From Microbulbifer bruguierae (GTDB taxonomy: Bacteria; Pseudomonadota; Gammaproteobacteria; Pseudomonadales; Cellvibrionaceae): a stretch of DNA of 64,000 nt. Shown in pieces: positions 1 through 8,476 of this stretch (within the stretch, counting starts at the first letter, position 1; each line of letters begins with the position of its first letter). A model generated the notes under the pieces. It had not been told where the DNA came from and did no database searches. It was given only the letters and a program-made list of their open reading frames with translations. The translations under genes and the position numbers were made by a program. Where the stretch lies: contig NZ_CP118605.1 of the NCBI RefSeq assembly GCF_029869925.1, positions 3,190,001 through 3,254,000 on the forward strand, read 5' to 3'.

Positions 1-5
1 GAACC

Positions 6-1037
6 GTGGGGGAGCGTATACAGCACCAGTTTGTGGAGATGCGCAGTGGCTGGCGGAATCTCGCCAATTTCAAACTCTTTGCCATCAGTGAACAGCCGAT
101 CACACTGAAAGATATCGCGCAGATGATTCTTGTGGTCATCGGTGCCTGGGCCTGCTCGCGGCTGTTGAGCTGGTTTCTGCGGCGCATGGTGCGCAAAAAC
201 AAAACCACGGAACAGTCGTCCTATACCCTGTGGCGCATCCTGAATTATTGCATCGTGCTGATCACCCTCGTGATTATCCTCACCATGGTGGGGCTGGATA
301 CCTCCAAGCTGACACTGATCGCCGGTGCCCTGTCCGTGGGTATCGGTTTCGGTATGCAGGCGATTTTTTCGAATTTCATTTCCGGCATCATTCTGTTGTT
401 TGAGCAGCCGTTGCGGGTCGGTGACCTGGTGGAGCTGGAGTCTGGTGTGTTCGGACGTATCCGCGATATCAACGTGCGCTCCACTCGCATCACCACGCGC
501 GACAATGTGGATATTCTGGTGCCCAATTCGGAATTCGTGACCGGTCGTGTAACGAACCACACTCTGGATGATCCGGTGCGGCGGATCCACGTCATGTTTG
601 GGGTGGCCTACGGCACAGATCCGGAGGCGGTGCGGGAGGCGGCGATGGCCGCGGCGGAGCGGGTGCCGGTCACTTATACCAACTGGCAGCGCAAGACTGA
701 GGTGTGGCTGACCGGATTTGGCGACAGCTCACTGGATTTCAAACTGGTGGTGTGGGTAAACAGCAACGCGGTATCGTCACTCGGCGATCTCGCTGCCATT
801 TACAACCTGGAGCTGCTGCGGGAGTTAAATCAACGGGGTATTGAAATTCCATTCCCCCAGCGGGATATACATGTGCGCAGTTGGGCGGAGGGTGTACCGG
901 CGACGCCGCTCGCCACAACATCGATGCGGCAAAAAACCGGCTCAGCCGGCAGCGAGGATTGGCCGGATACGGGTGGGCATGGCGGTGACGTCGGCGGAGA
1001 CAGCGAAAATGGCGGGAGCAGCGGAATTGGGCACTAG
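6..1037 (+). CDS. MscS-family mechanosensitive ion channel (5' end probably outside window)
   Basis: Membrane channel of the MscS family, which opens on membrane tension and releases solutes. Two hydrophobic helices lie near residues 37-58 and 76-96. They are followed by a Gly/Ala-rich pore helix around residues 100-132 (motif GALSVGIGFGMQAIFSNFISG) and then the MscS beta domain (QPLRVGDLVEL, then VPNSEFVTGRVTNHT). The reading frame is open to the left edge, and the first in-frame GTG has no ribosome site. Residues before the first helix look like the end of a longer periplasmic or linker region, so I read this as the 3' part of a larger MscK/MscM-like protein. The C-terminal tail of about 40 residues is Gly/Ser/Asp rich and not conserved. 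Confidence 0.85.
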   Translation: MGERIQHQFVEMRSGWRNLANFKLFAISEQPITLKDIAQMILVVIGAWACSRLLSWFLRRMVRKNKTTEQSSYTLWRILNYCIVLITLVIILTMVGLDTSKLTLIAGALSVGIGFGMQAIFSNFISGIILLFEQPLRVGDLVELESGVFGRIRDINVRSTRITTRDNVDILVPNSEFVTGRVTNHTLDDPVRRIHVMFGVAYGTDPEAVREAAMAAAERVPVTYTNWQRKTEVWLTGFGDSSLDFKLVVWVNSNAVSSLGDLAAIYNLELLRELNQRGIEIPFPQRDIHVRSWAEGVPATPLATTSMRQKTGSAGSEDWPDTGGHGGDVGGDSENGGSSGIGH

Positions 1038-1154
1038 CAGCAGGCCGTGGATGCGACCGCAGGTGAGTAATTTGAGAAGCGTGGGGCTGGCCTTATCTGG
1101 CAACCTCTGTATTCTGGAAAGCTCGCAATCGCCACCACGCCACAGGTTCCCCCT

Positions 1155-2561
1155 TTGCTGATTATCCCCATCCAGAACAAACCCGATTGGCGCCGCCCGC
1201 CACTGGTGTGTTTTGCGTTGATTCTGATAAATCTGCTGGTGTTCGTGCTCTACCAGAGTGGCGACGAGTCCCGCTGGCAGAAGGCGGAGGATTACTACTT
1301 CTCCACAGAGTTGCCGGCGTTGGAGGAGGGGCGCTTTTACCAGTATGTGGATGCCGAGCGCCCCCAGTGGCGCACTCTGGCTCAGGGAGCTGGTGAGGAA
1401 TTCATCTATGAACAATTACTGTGGAGTCGTGAGTTCCACAACTGGCTGCTGCCGCAATTGCAACGTGAAGGGGAGCAGCAGTGGCTGCAGGAGCGGCTCC
1501 GGTTCGCTGAGCTGCGCGACCAGCTCTCCAGTTTTGCCTATGGCCTTACTCCGGCAGAACCGACCCTGGAAGGCCTTTTCGGTCACATGTTTCTGCACGG
1601 CGGCTGGGATCATTTGCTGGGCAATATGATTTTCCTGTTGCTGTTCGGCCTGTCGGTTGAGCTGGCTCTGGGTGCAGCCTGGTTTATTGCTCTCTACCTG
1701 ATGGGCGGCATCGCCGCAGCAGCCCTGCATATGGGTGTTGAGATGGGCAGCCTGATGCCGGTCATCGGCGCCTCCGGCGCAGTATCCGCGGTCATGGGAA
1801 TGTTTGTGGCGGTATATGGCATCCGTCGCCTGCGCTTCTTCTACACCCTGGGGTTCGCCTTTGGCGAATTTACTGCCCCCGCATTGCTGGTGTTACCTCT
1901 GTGGCTTGGCAAAGAAGTCTTTGGTTACTTGTTTGGTAGCGACAATGTTGCTTACTGGGCGCACTTCGGCGGCCTTGTAGCGGGCTTCCTGTGTACCATG
2001 GCGTTGATTCGTCTGCGCCCCGGCCGCGATATTCACGTGGAAGAAGATCTGCCCCCAACCCCGGAACAGCTGGCGCTGGCACGTATCGAATCCCTGCAGA
2101 ACAGCGGCAAACTGGTAGAGGCCAGCCACGCCGCCAGTAGCGCTCAACGGCAGCACCCGGAATCGTTGCCACTGATTTACAAGGCCATCGAAGTCACCGC
2201 GCTGGCCCCGGATAGCGAAGCGCACCACCGTGCCTGGCTGGCACTGTTTGCGCTGGCGAGGTCGCCGGGAATTGATTTCGCTCCGGTGGCCCAAGGGGTG
2301 GAAGATTACCTGGCGCGGGTGCGTGAGCCCCGCGCCCTGAGCGCCCGTGTGTGCCTGCTGCTGGCACAGCGGGCGGGGCAGGAAAAACAATGGGGGCTGG
2401 TGGAATCATTGCTACAGCGGCTGCAGCAGAAAGAGCTGCGCCACCCGTTGATGGCGCGACTGGCGAACGGCCTGGTCGAGCACTACCGCCGCTGTGGCGA
2501 CGAAGAGCGCGCGCGCAAGGCGCTCGACGTCGCCCGCGCGCTGCGACCGGTACTGGTGTGA
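1155..2561 (+). CDS. Rhomboid-family intramembrane serine protease with helical C-terminal domain
   Basis: Intramembrane protease. The rhomboid signature HMFLHGGWDHLLGN lies near residues 144-157. The catalytic Ser sits in GASGAVS (about residue 206) and the catalytic His in WAHFGG (about residue 269), so it should be active. At least six hydrophobic segments are visible. A soluble region of about 170 residues follows residue 300; it is Ala/Leu-rich with TPR-like helical pairs. The start chosen is TTG, because the encoded MLIIPIQNKPDWRRPP matches the usual N-terminus of this rhomboid subgroup; no better start lies upstream. The extended loop between the first helix and the signature (about residues 35-135) is long for the family. 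The substrate is unknown. Confidence 0.85.
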   Translation: MLIIPIQNKPDWRRPPLVCFALILINLLVFVLYQSGDESRWQKAEDYYFSTELPALEEGRFYQYVDAERPQWRTLAQGAGEEFIYEQLLWSREFHNWLLPQLQREGEQQWLQERLRFAELRDQLSSFAYGLTPAEPTLEGLFGHMFLHGGWDHLLGNMIFLLLFGLSVELALGAAWFIALYLMGGIAAAALHMGVEMGSLMPVIGASGAVSAVMGMFVAVYGIRRLRFFYTLGFAFGEFTAPALLVLPLWLGKEVFGYLFGSDNVAYWAHFGGLVAGFLCTMALIRLRPGRDIHVEEDLPPTPEQLALARIESLQNSGKLVEASHAASSAQRQHPESLPLIYKAIEVTALAPDSEAHHRAWLALFALARSPGIDFAPVAQGVEDYLARVREPRALSARVCLLLAQRAGQEKQWGLVESLLQRLQQKELRHPLMARLANGLVEHYRRCGDEERARKALDVARALRPVLV

Positions 2562-2589
2562 CAGGCATTGATGTGACCGGCCTGATTGG

Positions 2590-4023
2590 TTAGGCCGGCT
2601 GTGGACATTGTTCCGCCGCGAGAATGGATTCCAGCTGCCGCACTTCCTCGATCACGGCGCTGTTGGGAAATTTTTTCTGCACAAACGCCAGCAGTTTGCG
2701 ACTGTTGTCGGTGCGATTGAAGCCATCCATATAAATTTTTGCCAGCAGCAGGTAGGCGCTGTCCAGACGGGTATAGTCCGGATCCTCTTTGTGCAGATTG
2801 TTCACCAGCGCCAGAGCTGGTTTGAACTGATGCTGGCGGTAGAGCGCCTCGGCGATTTGGTGGCGCAACAGGGATTTGTCGATTGCCGGTGGTTTGCCCT
2901 GTTGGCTGGCGGTGGCCAGATAGAGCTCCGCCGCCTTGTGTGGTTGATCGAGATTGACCAGGCGCTCCAGCAAATGAGGGGCCAATTCGCGCAGCGCTTT
3001 TTTGTCGTCGGTTGCCAGCAACAGACGGTAATAGCGCTCATTCAACGCAATATCATCCGGCTGCTGGCGCAGTATATTGACCAGCGCCTTGCGCGCTTCA
3101 TCGTGCCGCCCTTCGCGCAGCAGGATACCGGCGTCTGCCAGCGCCTTGCGGCGATCAAACTCGCGCTCCTCAAGGAATTCCTGATCATCCAGCTGCGCAA
3201 TGACGCCGAGCTTGCGCTGCCGGGTGAGGCAGATGTAGCCCATCATCGCACTGGTGACGACGGAAAAATAGCTGGTAGCGAAAGCCAGCAAGGGCAGCAG
3301 CATCCATCCCGGCAGCTTGTCGGCAATCACCGGCAGCAGATACGCGGGCGTTGCGGAAACCGCACTGGTGGATAGCCACAGCAACCAGTAAGGCCAGCCG
3401 ATAATCAGGGTGAACTGAAGCAATTTCAGCGGGCTGATCGCTGCGCGGATACTGTGCTCCAGTGCCAGTACTATCATTGCCGCAGGCGTCAGCAGTGAAA
3501 GGGCGATGGAATAGACCTGCAGTGCGCCTTCCCCCAGTCCAGCAATCAAAAAGCCAATGCCACCAGCTACCAGAATCATACCGATCACCCTGGCAAATAC
3601 CGCTGCGCTGCGGCCGTCCTGGGCATCCCCCACCGTCGGTGCCTGCAGTTGCCCGCTGGCGAGTTTCTCGATTACCAGCAGGTTGTAACGCATCACCATC
3701 GCGAGGGTCGCCACCAGTACAAATACCGAGAGCCAGCCGAGTTCGGCCATGGCAAGTGCCGCTACCGCACAGATGGAGGAGAGGGTCAGGGGGCCGGCGC
3801 TTGCGGCGTAGCGAAAGTAAAACCCAGCCATCTGCCAGAAGGGCCTGGCCTTGTTGCTGGCACCGACGTTATCCAATCGGTTGTTACATAACACGCATTT
3901 GGGGGTGGATTTGTAATAGTTATCCACTGACCCGGGTACGCAGTCGCCGCAGTAGTCCTTGGCGCAGCCGGAACATTGCCAGATGGCATCGGCACCAGAG
4001 TGGTAATGGCACACTTCGCCCAT
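2590..4023 (-). CDS. Zinc-finger (B-box-like), membrane and TPR protein of unknown function
   Basis: A 477-residue protein. The N-terminus carries a Cys/His cluster (CHYHSGADAIWQCSGC, CGDC, then CVLC within about 45 residues) like a B-box or treble-clef zinc-binding module. Several hydrophobic segments occupy about residues 60-270. A soluble C-terminal half has tetratricopeptide-like helical pairs, for example ALADAGILLREGRHDEARKA. The start is the ATG at 4021-4023 because it precedes the Cys cluster; the frame stays open further upstream only as a shadow of pepB. It is divergent from pepB with about 160 bp between them. I know proteins of this layout in marine gammaproteobacteria only as uncharacterised membrane proteins, so I give no function. 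Confidence 0.7.
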   Translation of the reverse strand: MGEVCHYHSGADAIWQCSGCAKDYCGDCVPGSVDNYYKSTPKCVLCNNRLDNVGASNKARPFWQMAGFYFRYAASAGPLTLSSICAVAALAMAELGWLSVFVLVATLAMVMRYNLLVIEKLASGQLQAPTVGDAQDGRSAAVFARVIGMILVAGGIGFLIAGLGEGALQVYSIALSLLTPAAMIVLALEHSIRAAISPLKLLQFTLIIGWPYWLLWLSTSAVSATPAYLLPVIADKLPGWMLLPLLAFATSYFSVVTSAMMGYICLTRQRKLGVIAQLDDQEFLEEREFDRRKALADAGILLREGRHDEARKALVNILRQQPDDIALNERYYRLLLATDDKKALRELAPHLLERLVNLDQPHKAAELYLATASQQGKPPAIDKSLLRHQIAEALYRQHQFKPALALVNNLHKEDPDYTRLDSAYLLLAKIYMDGFNRTDNSRKLLAFVQKKFPNSAVIEEVRQLESILAAEQCPQPA

Positions 4024-4182
4024 GATGAACGTCCTTGTCGTTATTTTTTGCCTGTAAAGTGTATCGGCACTTTTGAGATCGGTGCAAACCGCCACTTGCA
4101 GGCTGCTAGACTGACCCAATATCGTGTAGCTGGCGCGCGTAACCGCGTGCACTCCACACACTCGAGAATGCAAGGTGTACAG

Positions 4183-5472
4183 ATGACAACAGCGATGCAG
4201 GTACGGCTGGAAACAACCGCGGCGGCGGAACACTGGGGCAAGAACGCCCTGTTGAGTTTCAGCGACAGTGAGGCCCGGATTCACGCAACCGAGGGCACCG
4301 GCGGCACCCTGGTCGCGGTGCAGCGCGCGGCGCGCCGTCTGGATGGCATGGGCGTAACTGCCATCGCCCTGGTGGGGGACAACTGGGATCTGGAAAGCCG
4401 CTGGGCGTTCTGGGCCGGTTACTACAACCCGAACCGCAGTAGCACTTTGGATTGGGGTATCGGCGACGGGGATGAGCGCAAAGAACTGGAAGCGCGCAAA
4501 GCGGCCAGTTTGTGGGTACGCGAGATCACCAATGGTTCGCCGGAAAATATTTTCCCCCGCGCGCTCGCCGAAAGCGCCGCAGATATGCTGCAGCAGCTGG
4601 CCCCGGATGCGGTCACGTACCGTATCGTCGCCGGTGATGAGCTGTTGGACGAGGGTTATATGGGGATCCACAACGTCGGTCGCGGCAGTGTACGCGGTGG
4701 CGTCATGCTTCAGCTGGACTACAACCCCGGTGGTGTAGAAGGCGCTGCGGTGGATATCTGTCTGGTGGGCAAGGGCATTACCTTTGACTCCGGTGGCTAC
4801 AGTATCAAACCATCCGCGGGTATGGCCCATATGAAATCCGATATGGGCGGTGCGGCGATGGTTGCCGGTGGTCTTGCTCTTGCCATCGCGCGGGGCCTGA
4901 AAAAACGCGTAAAACTGTACCTCTGCTGTGCGGAAAATCTGGTGTCCGGCACGGCATTTAAGCTGGGCGATATCATCCGCTACAAAAATGGTGTGACGGC
5001 GGAAATTCTCAATACGGATGCCGAGGGACGACTGGTATTGGCGGATGGCCTTATTGCCGCCAGTGAAGAGAACCCCCGCTATATTCTCGATGCGGCAACG
5101 CTCACCGGCGCGGCAAAAATGGCGGTGGGCCGGGATTACAATTCAGTGTTGAGTCTCGAAGATGACATGGCGGAAAAAGTGCTGACTGCAGCGCGCGCGG
5201 AGAATGAAAAAGCCTGGCGCCTGCCGCTGGAGAAATTCCACCTCGAGCAGATTCCTTCCGGCTTTGCGGAGATTGCCAATATCGGTGTAGACGGCAGCCC
5301 AGGTGCGTCAACCGCGGCCGCTTTCCTGGCCAAGTTTGTGCGCGACGAAGGCCGCGGCTGGGTACATATGGATCTCTCCGGCTCCTACCTGCCTGGGCCG
5401 AATGACCAGTGGGCGCAGGGTGCCAAGGGACACGGGGTGCGCACTATTGCTCGCTTCCTGCTGGATAACTGA
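4183..5472 (+). CDS. pepB: Aminopeptidase PepB (M17 leucyl aminopeptidase family)
   Basis: Cytoplasmic metallo-aminopeptidase that removes N-terminal residues from peptides. The 429-residue product is very close in length to E. coli PepB. The M17 metal-binding and catalytic motifs are intact: VGKGITFDSGGYSIKP, KSDMGGAA, and NTDAEGRL near residues 277-284. The chosen start, MTTAMQVRLET, aligns with the E. coli N-terminus and has an AAGG ribosome site 7 bp upstream; an in-frame ATG at 4168 is the alternative. Translation in frame further upstream has no family similarity. A bidirectional terminator follows. Confidence 0.92.
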   Translation: MTTAMQVRLETTAAAEHWGKNALLSFSDSEARIHATEGTGGTLVAVQRAARRLDGMGVTAIALVGDNWDLESRWAFWAGYYNPNRSSTLDWGIGDGDERKELEARKAASLWVREITNGSPENIFPRALAESAADMLQQLAPDAVTYRIVAGDELLDEGYMGIHNVGRGSVRGGVMLQLDYNPGGVEGAAVDICLVGKGITFDSGGYSIKPSAGMAHMKSDMGGAAMVAGGLALAIARGLKKRVKLYLCCAENLVSGTAFKLGDIIRYKNGVTAEILNTDAEGRLVLADGLIAASEENPRYILDAATLTGAAKMAVGRDYNSVLSLEDDMAEKVLTAARAENEKAWRLPLEKFHLEQIPSGFAEIANIGVDGSPGASTAAAFLAKFVRDEGRGWVHMDLSGSYLPGPNDQWAQGAKGHGVRTIARFLLDN

Positions 5473-5520
5473 ATTTTCGCGGTTGCCGCTTCTGCTGTGG
5501 CAACCGATATCTCGGAGACA

Positions 5521-5551
5521 AAAAAACCGGCTAATAAAGCCGGTTTTTTTT
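5521..5551. terminator. Bidirectional intrinsic terminator between pepB and uxaA
   Basis: Stem of about 12 bp (AACCGGCT core) with a five-base loop. It is flanked by an A-run on the left and a T-run on the right, so it can end both the pepB transcript (+) and the convergent uxaA transcript (-). Confidence 0.9.
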
Positions 5552-5564
5552 GCAGATCAGGACA

Positions 5565-7088
5565 TCAAACAACAGCGCCGATATGCCAGGGGGCAAACTC
5601 GTTATTGCCGTAATCGAGTTTCTCACTGGCGCTCTGCTCGCCGGAGGCAATGGCGAGGATGAATTTGAAAATCATCTCGCCGCATTCCTGCACAGTATAG
5701 CGTTTGTCCAGAATGCCGCCGCAATCGACGTCCATATCTTCGCGCATACGCTCGAAAAGATTCGAGTTACTCGCCAGCTTGATACTAGGAACCGGCTTGC
5801 CGCCGAACGCCGAGCCGCGGCCCGTGGTAAAGCAGACAACATTTGCCCCGCTGGCAACCTGGCCGGTAACGGATACCGGATCGAAGCCCGGGCTGTCCAT
5901 AAATACCAGGCCCTTCTTGCGCACCTGCTCACCGTAAAGGTAAACATCCTGCAGGGCTGTGGTACCACCCTTGGCCTGTGCACCCAGAGACTTTTCAGCA
6001 ATGGTTGTCAGTCCGCCGGCCTTGTTGCCCGGGGAAGGGTTGTTGTTCAGCTCCACACCGTTCATCTCGGTGTAGTGCTCCCACCAGTGAATCCGGTCCA
6101 CCAGCTTCTGCGCCACTTCCGGTGAAGCCGCGCGGCGGGTCAGCAGGTGTTCGGCACCGTAAATTTCCGGCGTTTCGGAATAAATCACTGTGCCGCCCTG
6201 GCGCACCAGAATATCCGCGGCTGCGCCCAGGCCTGCGTTCGCGGTAATGCCGGAATAGGCATCACTGCCACCACATTGAACCGCCAGCGTCAGTTCGGAA
6301 GCGGGAATCGGTTCGCGTTCACAGGCGTTGGCCGCCGGCAGCATCTCGGTAAGCTTGGCAATGCCGGCTTCGATCGCCGCGCGGGTGCCACCCAGTTGCT
6401 GAATGGACATGACCTGGAAGCTTTCGCCCTCCTGCAGGCCGGTTTCACGCAACAGGCTGGTGATCTGCATCGCCTCGCAGCCGAGGCCGATGAGCAGAAC
6501 ACCGGCAAAATTCGGGTGGGCGATATAACCGTGCAGCGTGCGCAGCAGGGTCTGGTAACCTTCGCCAGCGGTGGACATGCCACAGCCGCTCTCGTGACCC
6601 AGGGCCACGATACCGTCGATGTTGGGGAAATCGCGCAGCATCCCACTATTGGTGAAATGCGCAGCTACCGCACGGGAAACCGTAACGGAACAGTTTACCG
6701 TGGAGACCACGGCCAGGTAATTGCGGGTGCCGACCTTGCCAGTAGCACGTCGATAACCCATAAAGGTCGCGCGCTCTTGCTCGGGTACCACGGTTGTGGG
6801 CACATAATCCTTGCAAAACTCGTGTTCTACCTGGTGATTACCGGCTTCCATATTGTGGACATGCACATGGGTGCCGGGGGCAATATCTTCGAGGGCAAAG
6901 CCGATCACCTGCCCATACTTGATGATCGCCTGACCGGCTGCAATCGGGCACACGCTCACCTTGTGCATCGCTGGCACATCGGTAGCCAGCGGCATCATGC
7001 TGCCGTGCCAGTTCACCAGGGTACCTGCGACGAGGGGGGCCTTGCTGACGGCGACGTTGTCGTCGGAATGTATATGAATGAGGTCCAT
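5565..7088 (-). CDS. uxaA: Altronate dehydratase
   Basis: Converts D-altronate to 2-keto-3-deoxygluconate (KDG) in the galacturonate branch. The product has 507 residues. An N-terminal SAF-type domain (about residues 1-95) is fused to the UxaA/GarD catalytic region, with the expected GTRNYLAVVSTVNCS, GHESGCGMS and CGGSDAYSGITANAGLG motifs. The ATG has an AGGA site 5 bp upstream. It is divergent from the FadR-type regulator at 7437, and the shared intergenic region carries operator-like sites. The family also contains galactarate dehydratase; the uxaC, uxuA and uxuB genes in this window favour altronate. Confidence 0.9.
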   Translation of the reverse strand: MDLIHIHSDDNVAVSKAPLVAGTLVNWHGSMMPLATDVPAMHKVSVCPIAAGQAIIKYGQVIGFALEDIAPGTHVHVHNMEAGNHQVEHEFCKDYVPTTVVPEQERATFMGYRRATGKVGTRNYLAVVSTVNCSVTVSRAVAAHFTNSGMLRDFPNIDGIVALGHESGCGMSTAGEGYQTLLRTLHGYIAHPNFAGVLLIGLGCEAMQITSLLRETGLQEGESFQVMSIQQLGGTRAAIEAGIAKLTEMLPAANACEREPIPASELTLAVQCGGSDAYSGITANAGLGAAADILVRQGGTVIYSETPEIYGAEHLLTRRAASPEVAQKLVDRIHWWEHYTEMNGVELNNNPSPGNKAGGLTTIAEKSLGAQAKGGTTALQDVYLYGEQVRKKGLVFMDSPGFDPVSVTGQVASGANVVCFTTGRGSAFGGKPVPSIKLASNSNLFERMREDMDVDCGGILDKRYTVQECGEMIFKFILAIASGEQSASEKLDYGNNEFAPWHIGAVV

Positions 7089-7157
7089 TGTGTCCTGACT
7101 CCGCTAACGGACTTGCGGTCAGTTGTAGTTATGATTGGTCGCAATCTAACACTATAT

Positions 7158-7201
7158 TGGTAAGGCCGCAATCGTAAGGGTAGTAGGTTTTGGTAAGACT
7201 G
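7158..7201. promoter_or_regulatory. FadR-type operator pair between uxaA and the GntR gene
   Basis: TGGTAAGGCCG (7158-7168) and TGGTAAGACTG (7191-7201) match the recurrent element of this window, read as CNGNCTTACCA on the other strand. An additional ATTGGT/CAAT palindrome lies at 7133-7146. Both genes of the divergent pair could be controlled from here, including autoregulation of the regulator. The rest of the 348-bp intergenic region shows no gene. Confidence 0.6.
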
Positions 7202-7436
7202 TGACGGTGATTATCGTGTTGTGATGGTTAAACCCCATCTGATAAACTCCGCCGACATATTTCCGCAACTTATATATAGTTGCTGATCGCGGCAGTACTG
7301 GCTGGCTTGGTGGATGTTTGCGTAAGGTCAGGCAGGTTTTGATCGCAGCCTAATTCACATAAAGCCAGGTGTCATGGGTTGGCTGGCCCGTCACAGATGC
7401 CGGCGACAACGATGAATTGATTCAGGAGAACGGGTA

Positions 7437-8174
7437 ATGCCGGGTGCCAGATTATACCAACAGGTAGCCGAAAAACTGGCTGCAGCCATTGCCGCAGGTG
7501 ATTACCCTGCGGGCACTCGTCTGCCCGCCGAGCGCAAGCTGGCAGAGCGCTTTGATGTAAGCCGTCCGACCGTGCGCGAAGCCATTATCGCCCTCGAGCT
7601 GGCTGGCTGTGTAGAAGTGAAAGGCGGTTCCGGTGTTTACGTGACCGATACCGAAGCTGGTGCTTTCTCTGCTGGCGACAGCGATATCGGGGCGTTTGAA
7701 ATCCTGCAGGCGCGCATGATGTTTGAGGGTGAGGCCGCGAGCCTCGCTGCCCGTGAAATGACCGATGGCGAGGTCGCGGAACTCGAATCCATACTGGAAG
7801 AGATGGTGGCCGAGAACGCTTCCGACTCCAATGCTGAAGTCGCGGATGAGAAATTCCATCTGCATATCGCTCGCTGCACCCACAATGATGCGGTGGTGTC
7901 GGTGTGTGAGCACTTGTGGAAGTTGCGCAACAACTCCTCTGTCTCTGCCCGTATTTTGGAGAAAGTGCGTCAGACCGGGTCCAAGCCGCGAATCGAAGAG
8001 CACCGCCGCGTGCTGGAAGCCATCCAGAAACGCGACCCGGAAGCGGCCCGCAACGCGATGCGCGATCACCTGCAGCGCGTGGTTCAGCAGTTGCTGGATG
8101 CCACCGAGGCGGAAGCGCTGGAACAGGCGCGACGTGAGATGAGCGCCGCACGCCAGCGGTTTGCCCTGCCCTGA
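7437..8174 (+). CDS. FadR-subfamily GntR transcriptional regulator (uronate regulon candidate)
   Basis: A 245-residue regulator. Residues 1-70 form the GntR winged helix (LPAERKLAERFDVSRPTVREAIIALE, then GSGVYV). Residues 85-230 form an all-helical FCD ligand-binding domain with the metal-binding pattern expected for uronate or organic-acid sensors (D..FH..I, then H). An AGGAG site lies 8 bp before the ATG. It is divergent from uxaA and paralogous to the regulator at 48303-49010. By family knowledge (UxuR, ExuR, FadR) it most likely represses uronate genes and is released by a sugar acid. The exact ligand cannot be read from the sequence. Confidence 0.85.
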   Translation: MPGARLYQQVAEKLAAAIAAGDYPAGTRLPAERKLAERFDVSRPTVREAIIALELAGCVEVKGGSGVYVTDTEAGAFSAGDSDIGAFEILQARMMFEGEAASLAAREMTDGEVAELESILEEMVAENASDSNAEVADEKFHLHIARCTHNDAVVSVCEHLWKLRNNSSVSARILEKVRQTGSKPRIEEHRRVLEAIQKRDPEAARNAMRDHLQRVVQQLLDATEAEALEQARREMSAARQRFALP

Positions 8175-8206
8175 ACGCCGTCTTCTGACAGTGAAGTGTT
8201 CCCCCG

Positions 8207-8231
8207 AAAGCCGGCCGATGCCGGCTTTTTT
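8207..8231 (+). terminator. Intrinsic terminator after the GntR gene
   Basis: A 9-bp stem (AAAGCCGGC with its complement), four-base loop CGAT, and a six-T run. Confidence 0.9.
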
Positions 8232-8326
8232 GTGTCTCCGGGAAAAGGCTGTGCGCCTTATCCGGGGCCGGTCGATGGTATTTGTGAAGGTCTGGTCAGG
8301 TCCGCGAATTGTTGCCCTCCCCAAAT

Positions 8327-8337
8327 TGGTATGACAG
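8327..8337. promoter_or_regulatory. FadR-type operator upstream of the GH28 gene
   Basis: TGGTATGACAG, a three-quarter match to the recurrent TGGNNNNACCA element, about 140 bp upstream of the polygalacturonase start. The rest of 8232-8476 shows no gene. Confidence 0.45.
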
Positions 8338-8476
8338 TATTGCCCCGATTTTAATACTGGCCTTGCCAGATACGCTGGTGGCGGCCGGATAGCGATGACA
8401 GGCCGCAGGCCGCTTTTTCTGATTCATCTTTTCACGCTCAAGAAGCCAGCAAAATAATAAGCCCTGGGAGGTATTT

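Noticed and set aside
4024..4830. Open minus-strand extension of the zinc-finger protein by about 270 residues upstream
   Set aside because: It lies antisense to the well-supported pepB gene, and family-like sequence begins only at the ATG at 4021-4023.
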